A DNA stretch of 13,534 nucleotides from assembly GCA_016278585.1 (NCBI GenBank), contig JADQBO010000046.1, positions 1 to 13,534 of the forward strand. The letters run 5' to 3'. Below are positions 1 to 7,034 of this stretch, piece by piece. The translations under genes were made by a program, and so were the position numbers. A model generated the notes under the pieces. It was not told where the DNA came from and searched no databases. It saw only the letters and a program-made list of their open reading frames with translations. The stretch's first letter is position 1, and each line of letters begins with the position of its first letter. Source of the stretch: Desulfosporosinus sp. (GTDB lineage: Bacteria; Bacillota; Desulfitobacteriia; Desulfitobacteriales; Desulfitobacteriaceae).

Positions 1-270
1 TATTACTATCTTCAAAAACCGTGCCATTTAATGTCCAACTTGATGGAAAGAGCATGGAATATTCAACCATTGTATTTCCTTCTAAATTGGTTGAACCTCT
101 GCTGTCTCCATCATAAATCATTTCACCATTATGGCCCGAAGCTCTACTACTTTACAGTTTATCGGTTAATCATTTTAGCCTTTCTCAATTTCTATTTCTA
201 TGGTTGTATGATAAACCACTGTATCAGACCGCGATTTATGTCTACTAAAACGGAAGCGATTGATTAGACA
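1..270 (-). pseudogene. Broken minus-strand coding remnant at the left edge, product not recognised
   Basis: Read on the minus strand, a 50-codon frame stays open from a TAA at 152-154 to the left edge, with coding-like composition (for example GEMIYDGDSRGSTNLEG and MVEYSMLFPSSWTLNGTVF). Just upstream, other minus frames also look protein-like (SDTVVYHTTIEIEIEK, then AKMINR, then VVELRA), but joining them needs two or three frame changes. This is what a decayed gene, or a gene fragment with a live 3' part beyond the edge, would look like. The sheet-rich composition resembles an extracytoplasmic domain, but I do not recognise a family. It could also be chance open frame; confidence is limited by the short length and the window edge. 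Confidence 0.35.
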
Positions 271-332
271 AGTACCTACTTTTATTTTGGCTCTGTCACA
301 ATTGTTGGTTGAAATTTGTAGGTATTTTCAAG

Positions 333-361
333 TTGATAAATTTCATTACAATGTATATACT
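333..361 (+). promoter_or_regulatory. Predicted vegetative (SigA-type) promoter of mazEF
   Basis: TTGATA at 333-338 and TATACT at 356-361 are separated by 17 bases, close to the ideal -35/-10 arrangement. Transcription would start near 368, about 30 bases before the mazE start at 399. MazE-MazF complexes commonly repress their own promoter; I see no clear long palindrome here to mark as an operator. Confidence 0.6.
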
Positions 362-398
362 TTGTATAAACTAAATGAAAAGAAAGAGGCGACACTCT

Positions 399-632
399 AT
401 GGAGGCAATGGCCCGGAAATGGGGAAATAGCATTGGTATAAGAATACCGGCTTCAATGGCTAATTCAATAAAAATTAATGACGGGACCCCAATTGATGTC
501 GAACTTGATGGAGATAAGATCATCGTCACTCGAAAAAAATACGATTTAATAGAATTACTTGCCCAAATCCCTGATAAATATGAGCCGGAAGAAATAAATT
601 GGGGAGAGCCGGTTGGAGGGGAAAAATGGTGA
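399..632 (+). CDS. mazE: MazE-type antitoxin (AbrB/SpoVT fold)
   Basis: This is the labile antitoxin that would bind and block the downstream RNase toxin and help repress its own promoter. The 77-residue product has the N-terminal swapped-hairpin DNA-binding signature (ARKWGNSIGIRIPASM at residues 5-20, then IKINDGTPIDVELDGDKIIV). An acidic tail with tryptophans (about residues 60-77) fits the toxin-binding extension of MazE. I chose ATG 399 because AGAAAGAGG at 381-389 sits nine bases upstream. An in-frame ATG at 375 would add eight very basic residues and lacks a binding site; ATG 408 is too close to the GGAGG at 401. The last seven bases overlap mazF, which indicates translational coupling. 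Confidence 0.9.
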   Translation: MEAMARKWGNSIGIRIPASMANSIKINDGTPIDVELDGDKIIVTRKKYDLIELLAQIPDKYEPEEINWGEPVGGEKW

Positions 633-964
633 ATAAGTATGCGCCAGAACGTGGTGATATAGTATGGATTCAGTTAAATCCACAGGCCGGGTATGAACAA
701 CAAGGGACCAGACCTGCCTTGGTTATATCCGCAAAGGAATATAATAGTAAGACAGGAATGGGTATTTTTTGCCCGATTACCAGCCGGGTAAAAGGATTTC
801 CATTCGAAGTTAAACTTCCAGAGGAATTAGAAATCAGAGGTGTTGTGTTGGCAGATCAAATTAAATCTCTAGACTGGAGAGTAAGAAACGCGAGTTTTAT
901 ATGCAAAGTGCCGGAAGAAACGATTGAAGAAATTATTCTTAAATTAGAAGCGATCATAAAGTAA
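626..964 (+). CDS. mazF: MazF-type mRNA interferase toxin
   Basis: This is a ribosome-independent endoribonuclease that would cleave cellular mRNA at short specific sequences when MazE is lost. The 112-residue product is full length for the family. It keeps the signature blocks RGDIVW, TRPALVIS, YNSKTGM, KGFPFEV and VVLADQIKSLDWR. Residues E24, R29 and T52 fall at the same positions as the residues implicated in catalysis in E. coli MazF. The sequence looks closer to the E. coli MazF/ChpB type than to the chromosomal NdoA type of Bacillus (motif judgement, not an alignment). The start ATG 626 is preceded by GGAGGGG at 615-621 inside mazE. The target sequence cannot be read from the gene. Confidence 0.93.
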   Translation: MVNKYAPERGDIVWIQLNPQAGYEQQGTRPALVISAKEYNSKTGMGIFCPITSRVKGFPFEVKLPEELEIRGVVLADQIKSLDWRVRNASFICKVPEETIEEIILKLEAIIK

Positions 965-1207
965 GTTATGAGTAGGCTAGGAGTTGGTTAGTTGCCCCAA
1001 TTCTAAGTTGCGGGAACTGCGTGTTATATTCAGTTGCCCCACCCCTTTTTATTTTTTGTTTAACAGTTGAACTTTAATAATCCAGATATAAGTATGCTTT
1101 AATGCCGCCATCAGGGGCCCACCGGAGCGGAGTAAAAATTCAGTAGTACAGTGATCGAGCGAACCACAAATTTTATGCAGCGGAGGTTGGTCTTCTGCAT
1201 GGCTTTG
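965..1207. other. Gene-free stretch with short repeats and a GC-rich patch
   Basis: No credible gene is seen. AGTTGCCCCA occurs as a perfect direct repeat at 990-999 and 1032-1041, with a third AGTTGC at about 1006 inside the small palindrome AGTT-GCGGG-AACT. A run CCACCCC followed by T-rich sequence (1039-1060) could weakly end mazEF transcription, but there is no good stem. From about 1105 to 1200 the composition turns GC-richer than its surroundings and holds ATGCAG (1175-1180) facing CTGCAT (1195-1200), a 6-bp stem with a 14-base loop. This patch lies immediately downstream of the kinase remnant on the minus strand. Confidence 0.4.
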
Positions 1208-1560
1208 TTATACGTGTTCCTCAATCTTAATCACATTAAATCCCTCGTCTAAACTTGGCTCTACAAAATATTTTGTGACTTGATTAAACATCTCTTCTGT
1301 ATCCGTCGTAGATCTTTCTGGTTGCTCGTCTCGCCTATTAGATATTTGCTTAAGGCATATTTCATTTGACACATCCAGGTATATTAGCTCATGAGGAGCG
1401 TTAATCTCTCTATATATACTTTTAATCCATTCTCTCTGCGCAATTGTTATATTGTCATTCGCTTTTTTTCAATAATAAATAATAATTTTTTTTGGTTATT
1501 ATCCCCACTGAGCACTTTCTTAACATATAAAAGATATAATTTTAAAGTCAATACTTCCAG
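1208..1560 (-). pseudogene. C-terminal remnant of an AAA_33-type P-loop kinase/ATPase, frameshifted
   Basis: The minus strand has an 86-codon open stretch (1208-1468) ending in TAA at 1208-1210. It reads like the C-terminal half of zeta-toxin-like/AAA_33 kinases: REWIKSIYREINAPHELIYL, then DVSNEICLKQISNRRDEQPE, then TEEMFNQVTKYFVEPSLDEG. The 'YLDV ... RR ... RPE/QPE ... F..P' layout is typical of that family's lid and C-terminal strand. Upstream the frame meets TGA (1469-1471) at a run of seven A's. Shifting one base there continues coding-like sequence (YVKKVLSGDNNQKKLLFIIEK) to about 1560. The Walker A part is not found anywhere in the window. So this is a truncated, frameshifted relic. Substrate unknown. 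Confidence 0.65.
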
Positions 1561-1958
1561 TTATCATAAGGCTGAAAATAGTCTCTACGGAGACATATAG
1601 TGGTGATTTTGCACTATATTAACCAGAATGTCGCAAAATGCTCTGATTAACCTTGCTGTCACCATGATGGTTGTAAAATACGACGCAGAAGGAACGAGAA
1701 GGGATTAAGATTATCTTGATCATCTCCAATTGATTAGAACCTGTCTAAAAGATTTGTTTCATTAACATAAACAATTACAGAATATTTCAAAGCACTCAAC
1801 ATACAAAGACATCCTCTGAACAGACTCTACATTCGTGCTTGGATGTCTTTGTTTAAATCTCTATCATATATATTGGTTTAACCACCTACAAGAAATGATT
1901 TGTAAACTTGTAATACTTGTACCTCCAAAATCATAGATTTAGCGAGGAGGTGTTTGAC
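1561..1958. other. Mostly gene-free stretch; one tiny open frame of doubtful status
   Basis: On the plus strand a frame open from 1607 to TAA 1706-1708 contains ATG 1628 and encodes 26 residues (MSQNALINLAVTMMVVKYDA and six more). It has no ribosome binding site and I do not recognise it; it may be the tail of a lost gene. Overlapping it are facing inverted arms TTAACCAGA (1619-1627) and TCTGATTAA (1642-1650, one mismatch). The rest is AT-rich and holds the large inverted repeat listed separately and the upstream region of the CPBP gene. Confidence 0.25.
1803..1852. repeat. 12-bp perfect inverted repeat, possible terminator
   Basis: ACAAAGACATCC (1803-1814) is faced by GGATGTCTTTGT (1841-1852) with a 26-base spacer. 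On the plus strand the right arm is followed by TTAAATCT. The stem is long and perfect, but the loop is larger than in a normal intrinsic terminator and the T-run is short. It could be a terminator of a lost gene, a pair of ends of a small deleted element, or an RNA hairpin. No gene reads directly into it. Confidence 0.45.
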
Positions 1959-2718
1959 ATGCTTGAAGTTAAAACCAAAAAGATAACTGATATTAGGAGT
2001 TGTACTATCCTTTATAAATCACAGATACTTAATAAATAGTCCCAGTGATATTCAATTAGAACAGGATTTTTCAGACAGTTGGCAATTATTTATTATGCTC
2101 ACGTATATATTAGTTATAGTACCGAAATACTGGTTCCTATTTAAGAAGCTATTTATTTGCAATAATATATTTAAAGCGATTATGCACCCGATAATAATTG
2201 CACTATTTCTCTATTACATTCTTTCTATTATTCAATATCTCCCAGTAACGTTTGGAATGTCTTCAATTCCTGTTGGTAGGGGCCAAAGCACTTCTTCATA
2301 CATCCCTTTATCTTTGGTAGACTTTATTTATATGGGATTTTTCCCTGCCTTTAATGAAGAATTACTTTTTAGATTTTTTCCATATGCCTGGCTATATCTA
2401 TTTGTTACAAACGGCAGAAGTCGTCGGCTAGGCATATTTTCAAAACTAAAAGGACAAATAAAGCATCTTCTCTTTGTTACGAGAGATAAACGATTAGAAT
2501 GGATATGGATTTTCTTCTTCTCAACACTTTTTGCATTAATACATGAACCTAATGTATTTAATTTTTATATGTATTTTATTCCAGGGTCAGTTTTCAATTA
2601 CATGTTTCTCAGATACGGCTTCATATCTGGAGTAATTACACACGCAACATTTAATTTCATGAGAGTAGTGATGACCGGTGCAGCCATTGGCACATTAAAG
2701 TTGTTTTTCCCTATATAG
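1959..2718 (+). pseudogene. CPBP-family intramembrane metalloprotease, apparent frameshift near the N terminus
   Basis: The main open frame (from ATG 2095) encodes a hydrophobic protein with the CPBP (Abi, Rce1-like) catalytic motifs: EE..xR as NEELLFRFF, a later histidine as ALIHEPN, and HATFNF near the end. ATG 2095 has no ribosome binding site, and the same frame is open and coding-like upstream to about 1987. A perfect start (AGGAGG 1945-1950, ATG 1959) exists in another frame and encodes MLEVKTKKI before going astray. Skipping one base at 1986 joins the two into MLEVKTKKILILGVVLSFIN, a convincing first membrane helix. So the gene seems disrupted by a one-base insertion, unless this is a sequencing error or a weak internal start is used. 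CPBP proteins serve in bacteriocin self-immunity or membrane protein processing; the substrate here is unknown. Confidence 0.7.
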
Positions 2719-2838
2719 ACCATCCCGTAATGCTCCTCACGTAAGGACATACGTAACTGAAGATGACCCTGTTAGAATACCGCTAACTCCGTCTGGATTT
2801 GTCGCTGAGGCAACATCTACTGAGCAAAAACTCCATTA
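2719..2838 (+). pseudogene. Unrecognised 3' gene fragment
   Basis: A frame with no start codon stays open through this interval to TAA 2836-2838 and has coding-like composition (RTYVTEDDPVRIPLTPSGF, then VAEATSTEQKLH). It lies between the CPBP relic and the GAF relic, so it may be the tail of another lost gene. I do not recognise a family, and chance is possible at this length. Confidence 0.25.
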
Positions 2839-2924
2839 AACTTCATATTTCACCCTTTCTCGGAAGGATATAATGACTTAATAAAGAATACCTTCTCTGT
2901 GTAATCGATAATTTGGAGGTTCAT

Positions 2925-3248
2925 ATGAGTAATGAGGAAAAAGATTGGGACAAACAACTATTATCTGAATTGAGAGGGTCTAGTAAATATAATGAGCAAT
3001 TAGAAGAGCGCCTTTCTTTCGCGAGCGCCCTCAACCTTATTGCTAAAACAATTATACACAATGACAATACGCTCAATATTTTGCGATCGATGGTAGAAAT
3101 TGTCGGATCAACTTTGTGCGTTGACCGCTCCTTAATATATAAGGTGGACTTTACCAAGCGCCAAATAATTGATCAATGCGAATGGCTTAACTCCCAAACA
3201 CACAATGTTATCTCCTTTAGAGATACTTACAGTTTAATTATGTGTTAG
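2925..3248 (+). pseudogene. N-terminal piece of a GAF-domain sensor protein
   Basis: The 107-residue product starts at ATG 2925 with TGGAGG at 2914-2919 (five-base spacing). A possible -10 TATAAT lies at 2869-2874. Residues about 1-28 are charged and helical (MSNEEKDWDKQLLSELRGSS). Residues about 29-100 read like the first half of a GAF domain: LSFASALNLIAKTI, then VEIVGSTLCVDRSLIYKVDF. Such domains usually continue for another 70 or more residues before an output domain (histidine kinase or GGDEF). Here the frame ends after TYSLIMC, so neither the rest of the GAF fold nor an output domain is present. I read it as a truncated gene; a small stand-alone regulator cannot be excluded. Confidence 0.6.
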
Positions 3249-3316
3249 AAAGGTACGTAATAATTAAAGCTTGCTTAATTGAAAAATGCAACACGAAGAA
3301 ATTGAGAGTAATAAAC

Positions 3317-3991
3317 TCAGATAATTATGGCTTTTCCTTTCCCAATCGTCTCCCCTTTATCTAAGATCACGACCTGATCAGCGATACTCTTGGCATCTTC
3401 CCTATCATGAGTCACAAAAATCGAAGTCATCCCAGTATCCTTCAGAATTCCGTTTAACTCTTCCCGAATCGATTGACGTAAATGGGCATCTAAATTACTA
3501 AAGGGTTCATCAAGCAAGAGAATCGATGGCTTCGGAGCAACCGCTCTTGCAATCGCCACCCTTTGCTGTTGTCCTCCACTTAATTCGTAGGGGTAACGCT
3601 TAGCATAATCCTCTAAATGTACAAGTTCCAACATTTCACGGATTCGTTCGGTTTTTTCTTGTTTACTCAAATTCGTTAAACCAAACCGGATATTCTCCTC
3701 CACCGTCATATGGGGAAAGAGTGCATAGTCCTGAAAAACCATCCCAATTCCTCGTTTTTCCGGAAACACGAATTCATGTTCATTAAATAGTATCTTTCCA
3801 TTGATTTGCATTTGACCGTTCAAAGGAAATTCAAGTCCAGCGAGAAGTCGCAAAACTGTACTTTTACCACTTCCACTTTCCCCTAAGATACAGGTAACTT
3901 CACCCTGATTCATTTCTAGATTAAAGTCCTTAACGTTATCTACAGATGAATTCTTATATCTAAAGGACAATCCTCGTATTTCGGCAAACAT
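3317..3991 (-). CDS. fbpC: Ferric iron ABC transporter ATP-binding protein, short form
   Basis: This is the cytoplasmic ATPase that would power Fe(III) import through FbpB. The 224-residue protein has Walker A GESGSGKST (37-45), Q-loop Q87 in VFQDYALFPHM, the signature LSGGQ (137-141), Walker B ILLLDEP (157-163) and the switch histidine H195. Family members usually reach about 340 residues with a C-terminal regulatory (TOBE-type) part; this one stops at KGKAIII right after the nucleotide-binding fold. No continuation of the missing part is evident in the next 70 bases in any frame. The core ATPase is complete, so it may work without the regulatory part. The ATG directly follows the fbpB stop (TAA-ATG), with AAGGAGGG inside fbpB. 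Substrate is inferred from fbpA and the Fur box. Confidence 0.85.
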   Translation of the reverse strand: MFAEIRGLSFRYKNSSVDNVKDFNLEMNQGEVTCILGESGSGKSTVLRLLAGLEFPLNGQMQINGKILFNEHEFVFPEKRGIGMVFQDYALFPHMTVEENIRFGLTNLSKQEKTERIREMLELVHLEDYAKRYPYELSGGQQQRVAIARAVAPKPSILLLDEPFSNLDAHLRQSIREELNGILKDTGMTSIFVTHDREDAKSIADQVVILDKGETIGKGKAIII

Positions 3992-5635
3992 TTAGATTCC
4001 CTCCTTTTCTCCTAGTTTATTTAGCAAATACACTGTAGTAATGCTGACTAGAATAATCAACAAGGCTGGAATCGCAGCCTCATGAATCATTTCATCCGTG
4101 GCATACTCATAAGTTTTAGTAGCTAGCGTATTAAAATTATACGGTCTGAGGATAAGGGTTAGCGGAAGCTCCTTAACGATATCCACAAAGGTTAACGCAA
4201 AAGCACTGATAACCACCGGCTTAATCATAGGGAGGTCAACTCTAAAGAACGTTTTGGTTACCCCGTTTCCAAGCATACGAGAGGCTTCAAAAAACTTCTT
4301 CCCCACTTTTTCAAACCCTGCTTCAATGGATTGGTATCCTACGGCTAAAAAACGAACGGAATAGGCAAAGATTAGCATAACAACACTCGAACTGAGAACC
4401 AAAGTGATCGAGTTGGGGTTCAATGCTTTATAGAACCACTCTAGCTTACGATCAAAGTCTACAAAGAAAAGAATCACTCCCATAGAAATAACGGCTCCCG
4501 GAATCGAATAACCAAGCAAAGTGACCTTTGAGAAAAGCTTCCCAACCCAGTTTTCTTGAAGCCTAGAAAAATTCGCAATAATCACAGCAACCCCCAAGAT
4601 AATTAAAGCTGCCACCAGCGCTACTATGACCGAATTCGTGAGCAACTTAAGAAATGCTATATTAAGAACCTTTTTATAAGTTAAGGTACTCCAGACAAGG
4701 AGTTGAAGGACTGGAATTATGAACCCTAAACTAAGAACGATAAAACTGACGAAAAATGCCCAAAACCCCTTCATCCCCCTAAGCCGAGTCCGTACAATTG
4801 GCCTTACTTTAGAGGTGGTATAACTGTATTTTTTTCTCCCTCTTAATCCTCTTTCAAGCAGTAATACACTAATAACAATAGTCATCAAAACTCCTGAAAG
4901 CTTAACGGCAGTGTCTATATCCCCCATAGAGAACCATGCCTTAAAAATCGCGGTACTAAACGTTTGCACTCCAAAATAAGAGACTACTCCGTAATCATTG
5001 AGTACCTCAAAAATAACGAGAGTCATCCCACCTAAGATGGCCCCCCTTGAAATAGGTAAAACTACCTGAACAAAAATTTCTAGTGAATTCTTACCTAACA
5101 ACCTGGCGTTTTCAATAAGAGACGCTGATTGGTTGGTTAAAAACGCACGGGTGACTGTATAAACATACGGAAATAAGAAGACAGCAAAAATGAATATTGC
5201 TCCCTGAATGTTCATGATACCTAACCACTTCGGATTGACTTGAACTTCCAAGACATTTCTGAGACCCCTTTGTACGACTCCAGTATAGTTTAAAATCCCA
5301 TTATAAGTGTACGCCCCAATATAAGGCGGAATTGTCAATGGTAGAATCAGAGCCCAATTAAAAATCCTTCTTCCTGGAAAATCATAAGCGGAGATCAACC
5401 ATGCCAGCCCGCTTCCAATCAAAACTGTAAATACACCAGTAAAACCAATGATTACCAAAGTGTTGGTAATATAATCTTTAAGTAAATAGGTTTTTATGTG
5501 ATACCAATTCTCATTCGGTTGAACAAACAGATTCCCAAATAAGTCAACATTAGGTAAGATGATCAGTGCAGCGAAAAACGCACTCAACATTCCCCATAGG
5601 TTAAAGCTCCGTTTGATACTGCTACCACTCCTCAA
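3992..5635 (-). CDS. fbpB: Ferric iron ABC transporter permease, fused two-domain
   Basis: This is the membrane channel of the transporter. The 547-residue protein is a tandem fusion of two binding-protein-dependent permease domains, with about 12 predicted membrane helices, as in FbpB/FutB/SfuB. Each half has the cytoplasmic EAA-type loop that docks the ATPase: about residues 170-204 (ENARLLGKNSLEIFVQVVLP) and about 449-475 (EASRMLGNGVTKTFFRVDLP). The assigned start is TTG 5635, preceded only by a weak GGCGGTG; the next in-frame ATG is codon 16 (5590), also without a good site. Poor initiation here and a hairpin just after fbpA would both favour more binding protein than permease. It abuts fbpC without a gap. 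Confidence 0.88.
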   Translation of the reverse strand: MRSGSSIKRSFNLWGMLSAFFAALIILPNVDLFGNLFVQPNENWYHIKTYLLKDYITNTLVIIGFTGVFTVLIGSGLAWLISAYDFPGRRIFNWALILPLTIPPYIGAYTYNGILNYTGVVQRGLRNVLEVQVNPKWLGIMNIQGAIFIFAVFLFPYVYTVTRAFLTNQSASLIENARLLGKNSLEIFVQVVLPISRGAILGGMTLVIFEVLNDYGVVSYFGVQTFSTAIFKAWFSMGDIDTAVKLSGVLMTIVISVLLLERGLRGRKKYSYTTSKVRPIVRTRLRGMKGFWAFFVSFIVLSLGFIIPVLQLLVWSTLTYKKVLNIAFLKLLTNSVIVALVAALIILGVAVIIANFSRLQENWVGKLFSKVTLLGYSIPGAVISMGVILFFVDFDRKLEWFYKALNPNSITLVLSSSVVMLIFAYSVRFLAVGYQSIEAGFEKVGKKFFEASRMLGNGVTKTFFRVDLPMIKPVVISAFALTFVDIVKELPLTLILRPYNFNTLATKTYEYATDEMIHEAAIPALLIILVSITTVYLLNKLGEKEGI

Positions 5636-5680
5636 ATTTACACCGCCCTTAATCTATCCACATAACTGACCATACCAGAC

Positions 5681-5706
5681 GAAGGCAGCCTCCCTAGGCT
5701 GCCTTC
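5681..5706 (-). promoter_or_regulatory. Intercistronic hairpin between fbpA and fbpB
   Basis: GAAGGCAGCCT (5681-5691) and AGGCTGCCTTC (5696-5706) form a perfect 11-bp stem with a four-base loop. It begins 14 bases past the fbpA stop. No T-run follows on the minus strand, so it is more likely an RNA-stabilising or partially terminating element than a full terminator. Such stems after binding-protein genes commonly raise the binding protein to permease ratio. Confidence 0.6.
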
Positions 5707-5720
5707 ATTGACTCAAAGAA

Positions 5721-6803
5721 TTACTTCCAACCCACTTGACTAAAGATTTGTACAGCGTTCTTATTATTCTCGCCTAATTTCGTGAGATTGACAGTCTGTG
5801 GTTTAAAGCTTCCCCAGGACTTCAAAAGGTCTGAAGGCTCAACAGCAGGGTTAGCCGGGTATTCATAGTTTGCTTCGGCAAATTGTTTCTGGGCCTTTTC
5901 GCTAGAAAGGAATTCAACTAATTTGATCGCATTTTCTTTATTCTTGGCTGATGCAGTTACACCAGCTCCACTGACATTAATGTGAGTACCGGTTGTGCTT
6001 TGATTTGGGAAGAAAACCCCAAGTTGTTTAGCGACCTTGACTTCTTCGGAATCCGAAGAATTTAGGAGGAGACCATAATAATACGTGTTCATGATGGCGA
6101 CATCTCCTTCGCCTGCGACCACAGCCTTTGCTTGATCCCGATCCGATCCTTTAGGTGTACGCGCCATATTGTAGACAATCCCTTTAGCCCATGCTTTCGC
6201 CTTTTCTTCCCCGTTCACAGCGATAAACGAAGCAAGTAAGGATTGGTTGTAGATATTGTCTGAACTACGCACGAGAATTTTCTTTTTCCACTTGGGATCG
6301 GTCAGATCTTCGTAAGTTGATAATTGGGATGGGTCTACCCGATCCTTGGCATAAACCAAGACCCTCGCTCGAACCGTTAAACCATACCATTGATTATCCT
6401 TATCTTTTAGATTCTCTGGAACGTTTTTAGATAAGGTATCCGATTCTGCAGATTGTAACAACCCTTGCTCTTTTGCCCTATGAAGTCTACCGACGTCCGC
6501 TGTAACAAGCAGATCCGCTTGAGAATCTTTCCCTTCCCGAGCAAGACGCTCAATCAATTCATCGGATTTCCCTTCGATGACATTGACCTTGATCCCAGTT
6601 TCCTTGGAGAACTCCTCTAAGAGCAGCTTATCCGTCTCATAATGTCGGTCAGAATAAATATTGACAACTTGACTTGTTTTTTCCCCTTGCGGTGAACTGG
6701 ATTCCGTTTGAACTGTGGTCGATGGAGTTGCTGAACAACCCGTAAGTACTGCTCCAGCTAGCGTAAGTACAGCAAGCATTCCTGCAAAGCGACGTTTTTT
6801 CAT
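5721..6803 (-). CDS. fbpA: Ferric iron-binding lipoprotein of the ABC transporter
   Basis: This is the solute-binding protein that would capture Fe(III) outside the membrane. The 360-residue product begins with MKKRR, a hydrophobic stretch and the lipobox LTGC (lipidated C23). The mature part is of the FutA/FbpA class: NIYSDRHYETDKLL (48-61), then DLLVTADVGRLHRA, and the tyrosine cluster YYYG (241-244) typical of iron ligands. H54/Y55 and Y241-Y243 are the likely ligand positions by family analogy. I chose ATG 6803 because GGGAGGAG (6813-6820) lies nine bases upstream and the signal peptide starts there; the same frame is open to 6893 but would run into the Fur box. First gene of a Fur-controlled operon with fbpB and fbpC. 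Confidence 0.9.
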   Translation of the reverse strand: MKKRRFAGMLAVLTLAGAVLTGCSATPSTTVQTESSSPQGEKTSQVVNIYSDRHYETDKLLLEEFSKETGIKVNVIEGKSDELIERLAREGKDSQADLLVTADVGRLHRAKEQGLLQSAESDTLSKNVPENLKDKDNQWYGLTVRARVLVYAKDRVDPSQLSTYEDLTDPKWKKKILVRSSDNIYNQSLLASFIAVNGEEKAKAWAKGIVYNMARTPKGSDRDQAKAVVAGEGDVAIMNTYYYGLLLNSSDSEEVKVAKQLGVFFPNQSTTGTHINVSGAGVTASAKNKENAIKLVEFLSSEKAQKQFAEANYEYPANPAVEPSDLLKSWGSFKPQTVNLTKLGENNKNAVQIFSQVGWK

Positions 6804-6872
6804 AATATGTTTCTCCTCCCAAATTTCCAAAAATAGTTCATAACCTTTGATTTTAATCTTGCACGCGTTCAA

Positions 6873-6891
6873 GATATTGAAAATCATTCTC
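6873..6891 (-). promoter_or_regulatory. Fur box at the fbpABC promoter
   Basis: GATATTGAAAATCATTCTC matches the 19-base Fur consensus GATAATGATAATCATTATC at 16 positions. It lies just downstream of the -10 element and covers the expected transcription start, so iron-loaded Fur would block initiation. This supports an iron substrate for the transporter. Confidence 0.82.
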
Positions 6892-6898
6892 ACTTATG

Positions 6899-6926
6899 AG
6901 TATACTTCATTCAGCTAATTTGTCAA
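6899..6926 (-). promoter_or_regulatory. Predicted SigA-type promoter of fbpABC
   Basis: On the minus strand TTGACA (6921-6926) and TATACT (6899-6904) are separated by 16 bases. Both hexamers are near-perfect, so the promoter should be strong when Fur is released. The start would fall near 6892, about 90 bases before the fbpA ATG. Confidence 0.78.
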
Positions 6927-7034
6927 CAGTTTTTTTGATACCCTGCTATTCATATGAAGAACTTGATTTTGTATCAAATTTAAATAGATATGATCTCCCA
7001 TGTATCTAATATTGGTTATCAGTTAACTCCATAA

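Noticed and set aside
31..267. 78-codon plus-strand open frame at the left end
   Set aside because: Odd composition rich in C, H, F and Y, no ribosome binding site, and the opposite strand has better coding character.
1059..1213. Possible integron attC site between GTATAAC and GTTAAAC (minus strand)
   Set aside because: The outer 7-mers fit loosely (one mismatch), but the inner sequence is not palindromic as an attC must be, and no integrase is present.
1391..1600. 69-codon plus-strand open frame
   Set aside because: It is the shadow of the minus-strand kinase remnant and adjoining AT-rich sequence; composition is not protein-like.
2921..3157. Minus-strand open frame opposite the GAF gene
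   Set aside because: Antisense shadow; the plus frame has a ribosome binding site and recognisable GAF-like sequence.
3262..3280. AATTAAAGC/GCTTAATT hairpin after fbpC
   Set aside because: AT-rich stem with a bulge and no T-run on the minus strand; too weak to call a terminator.
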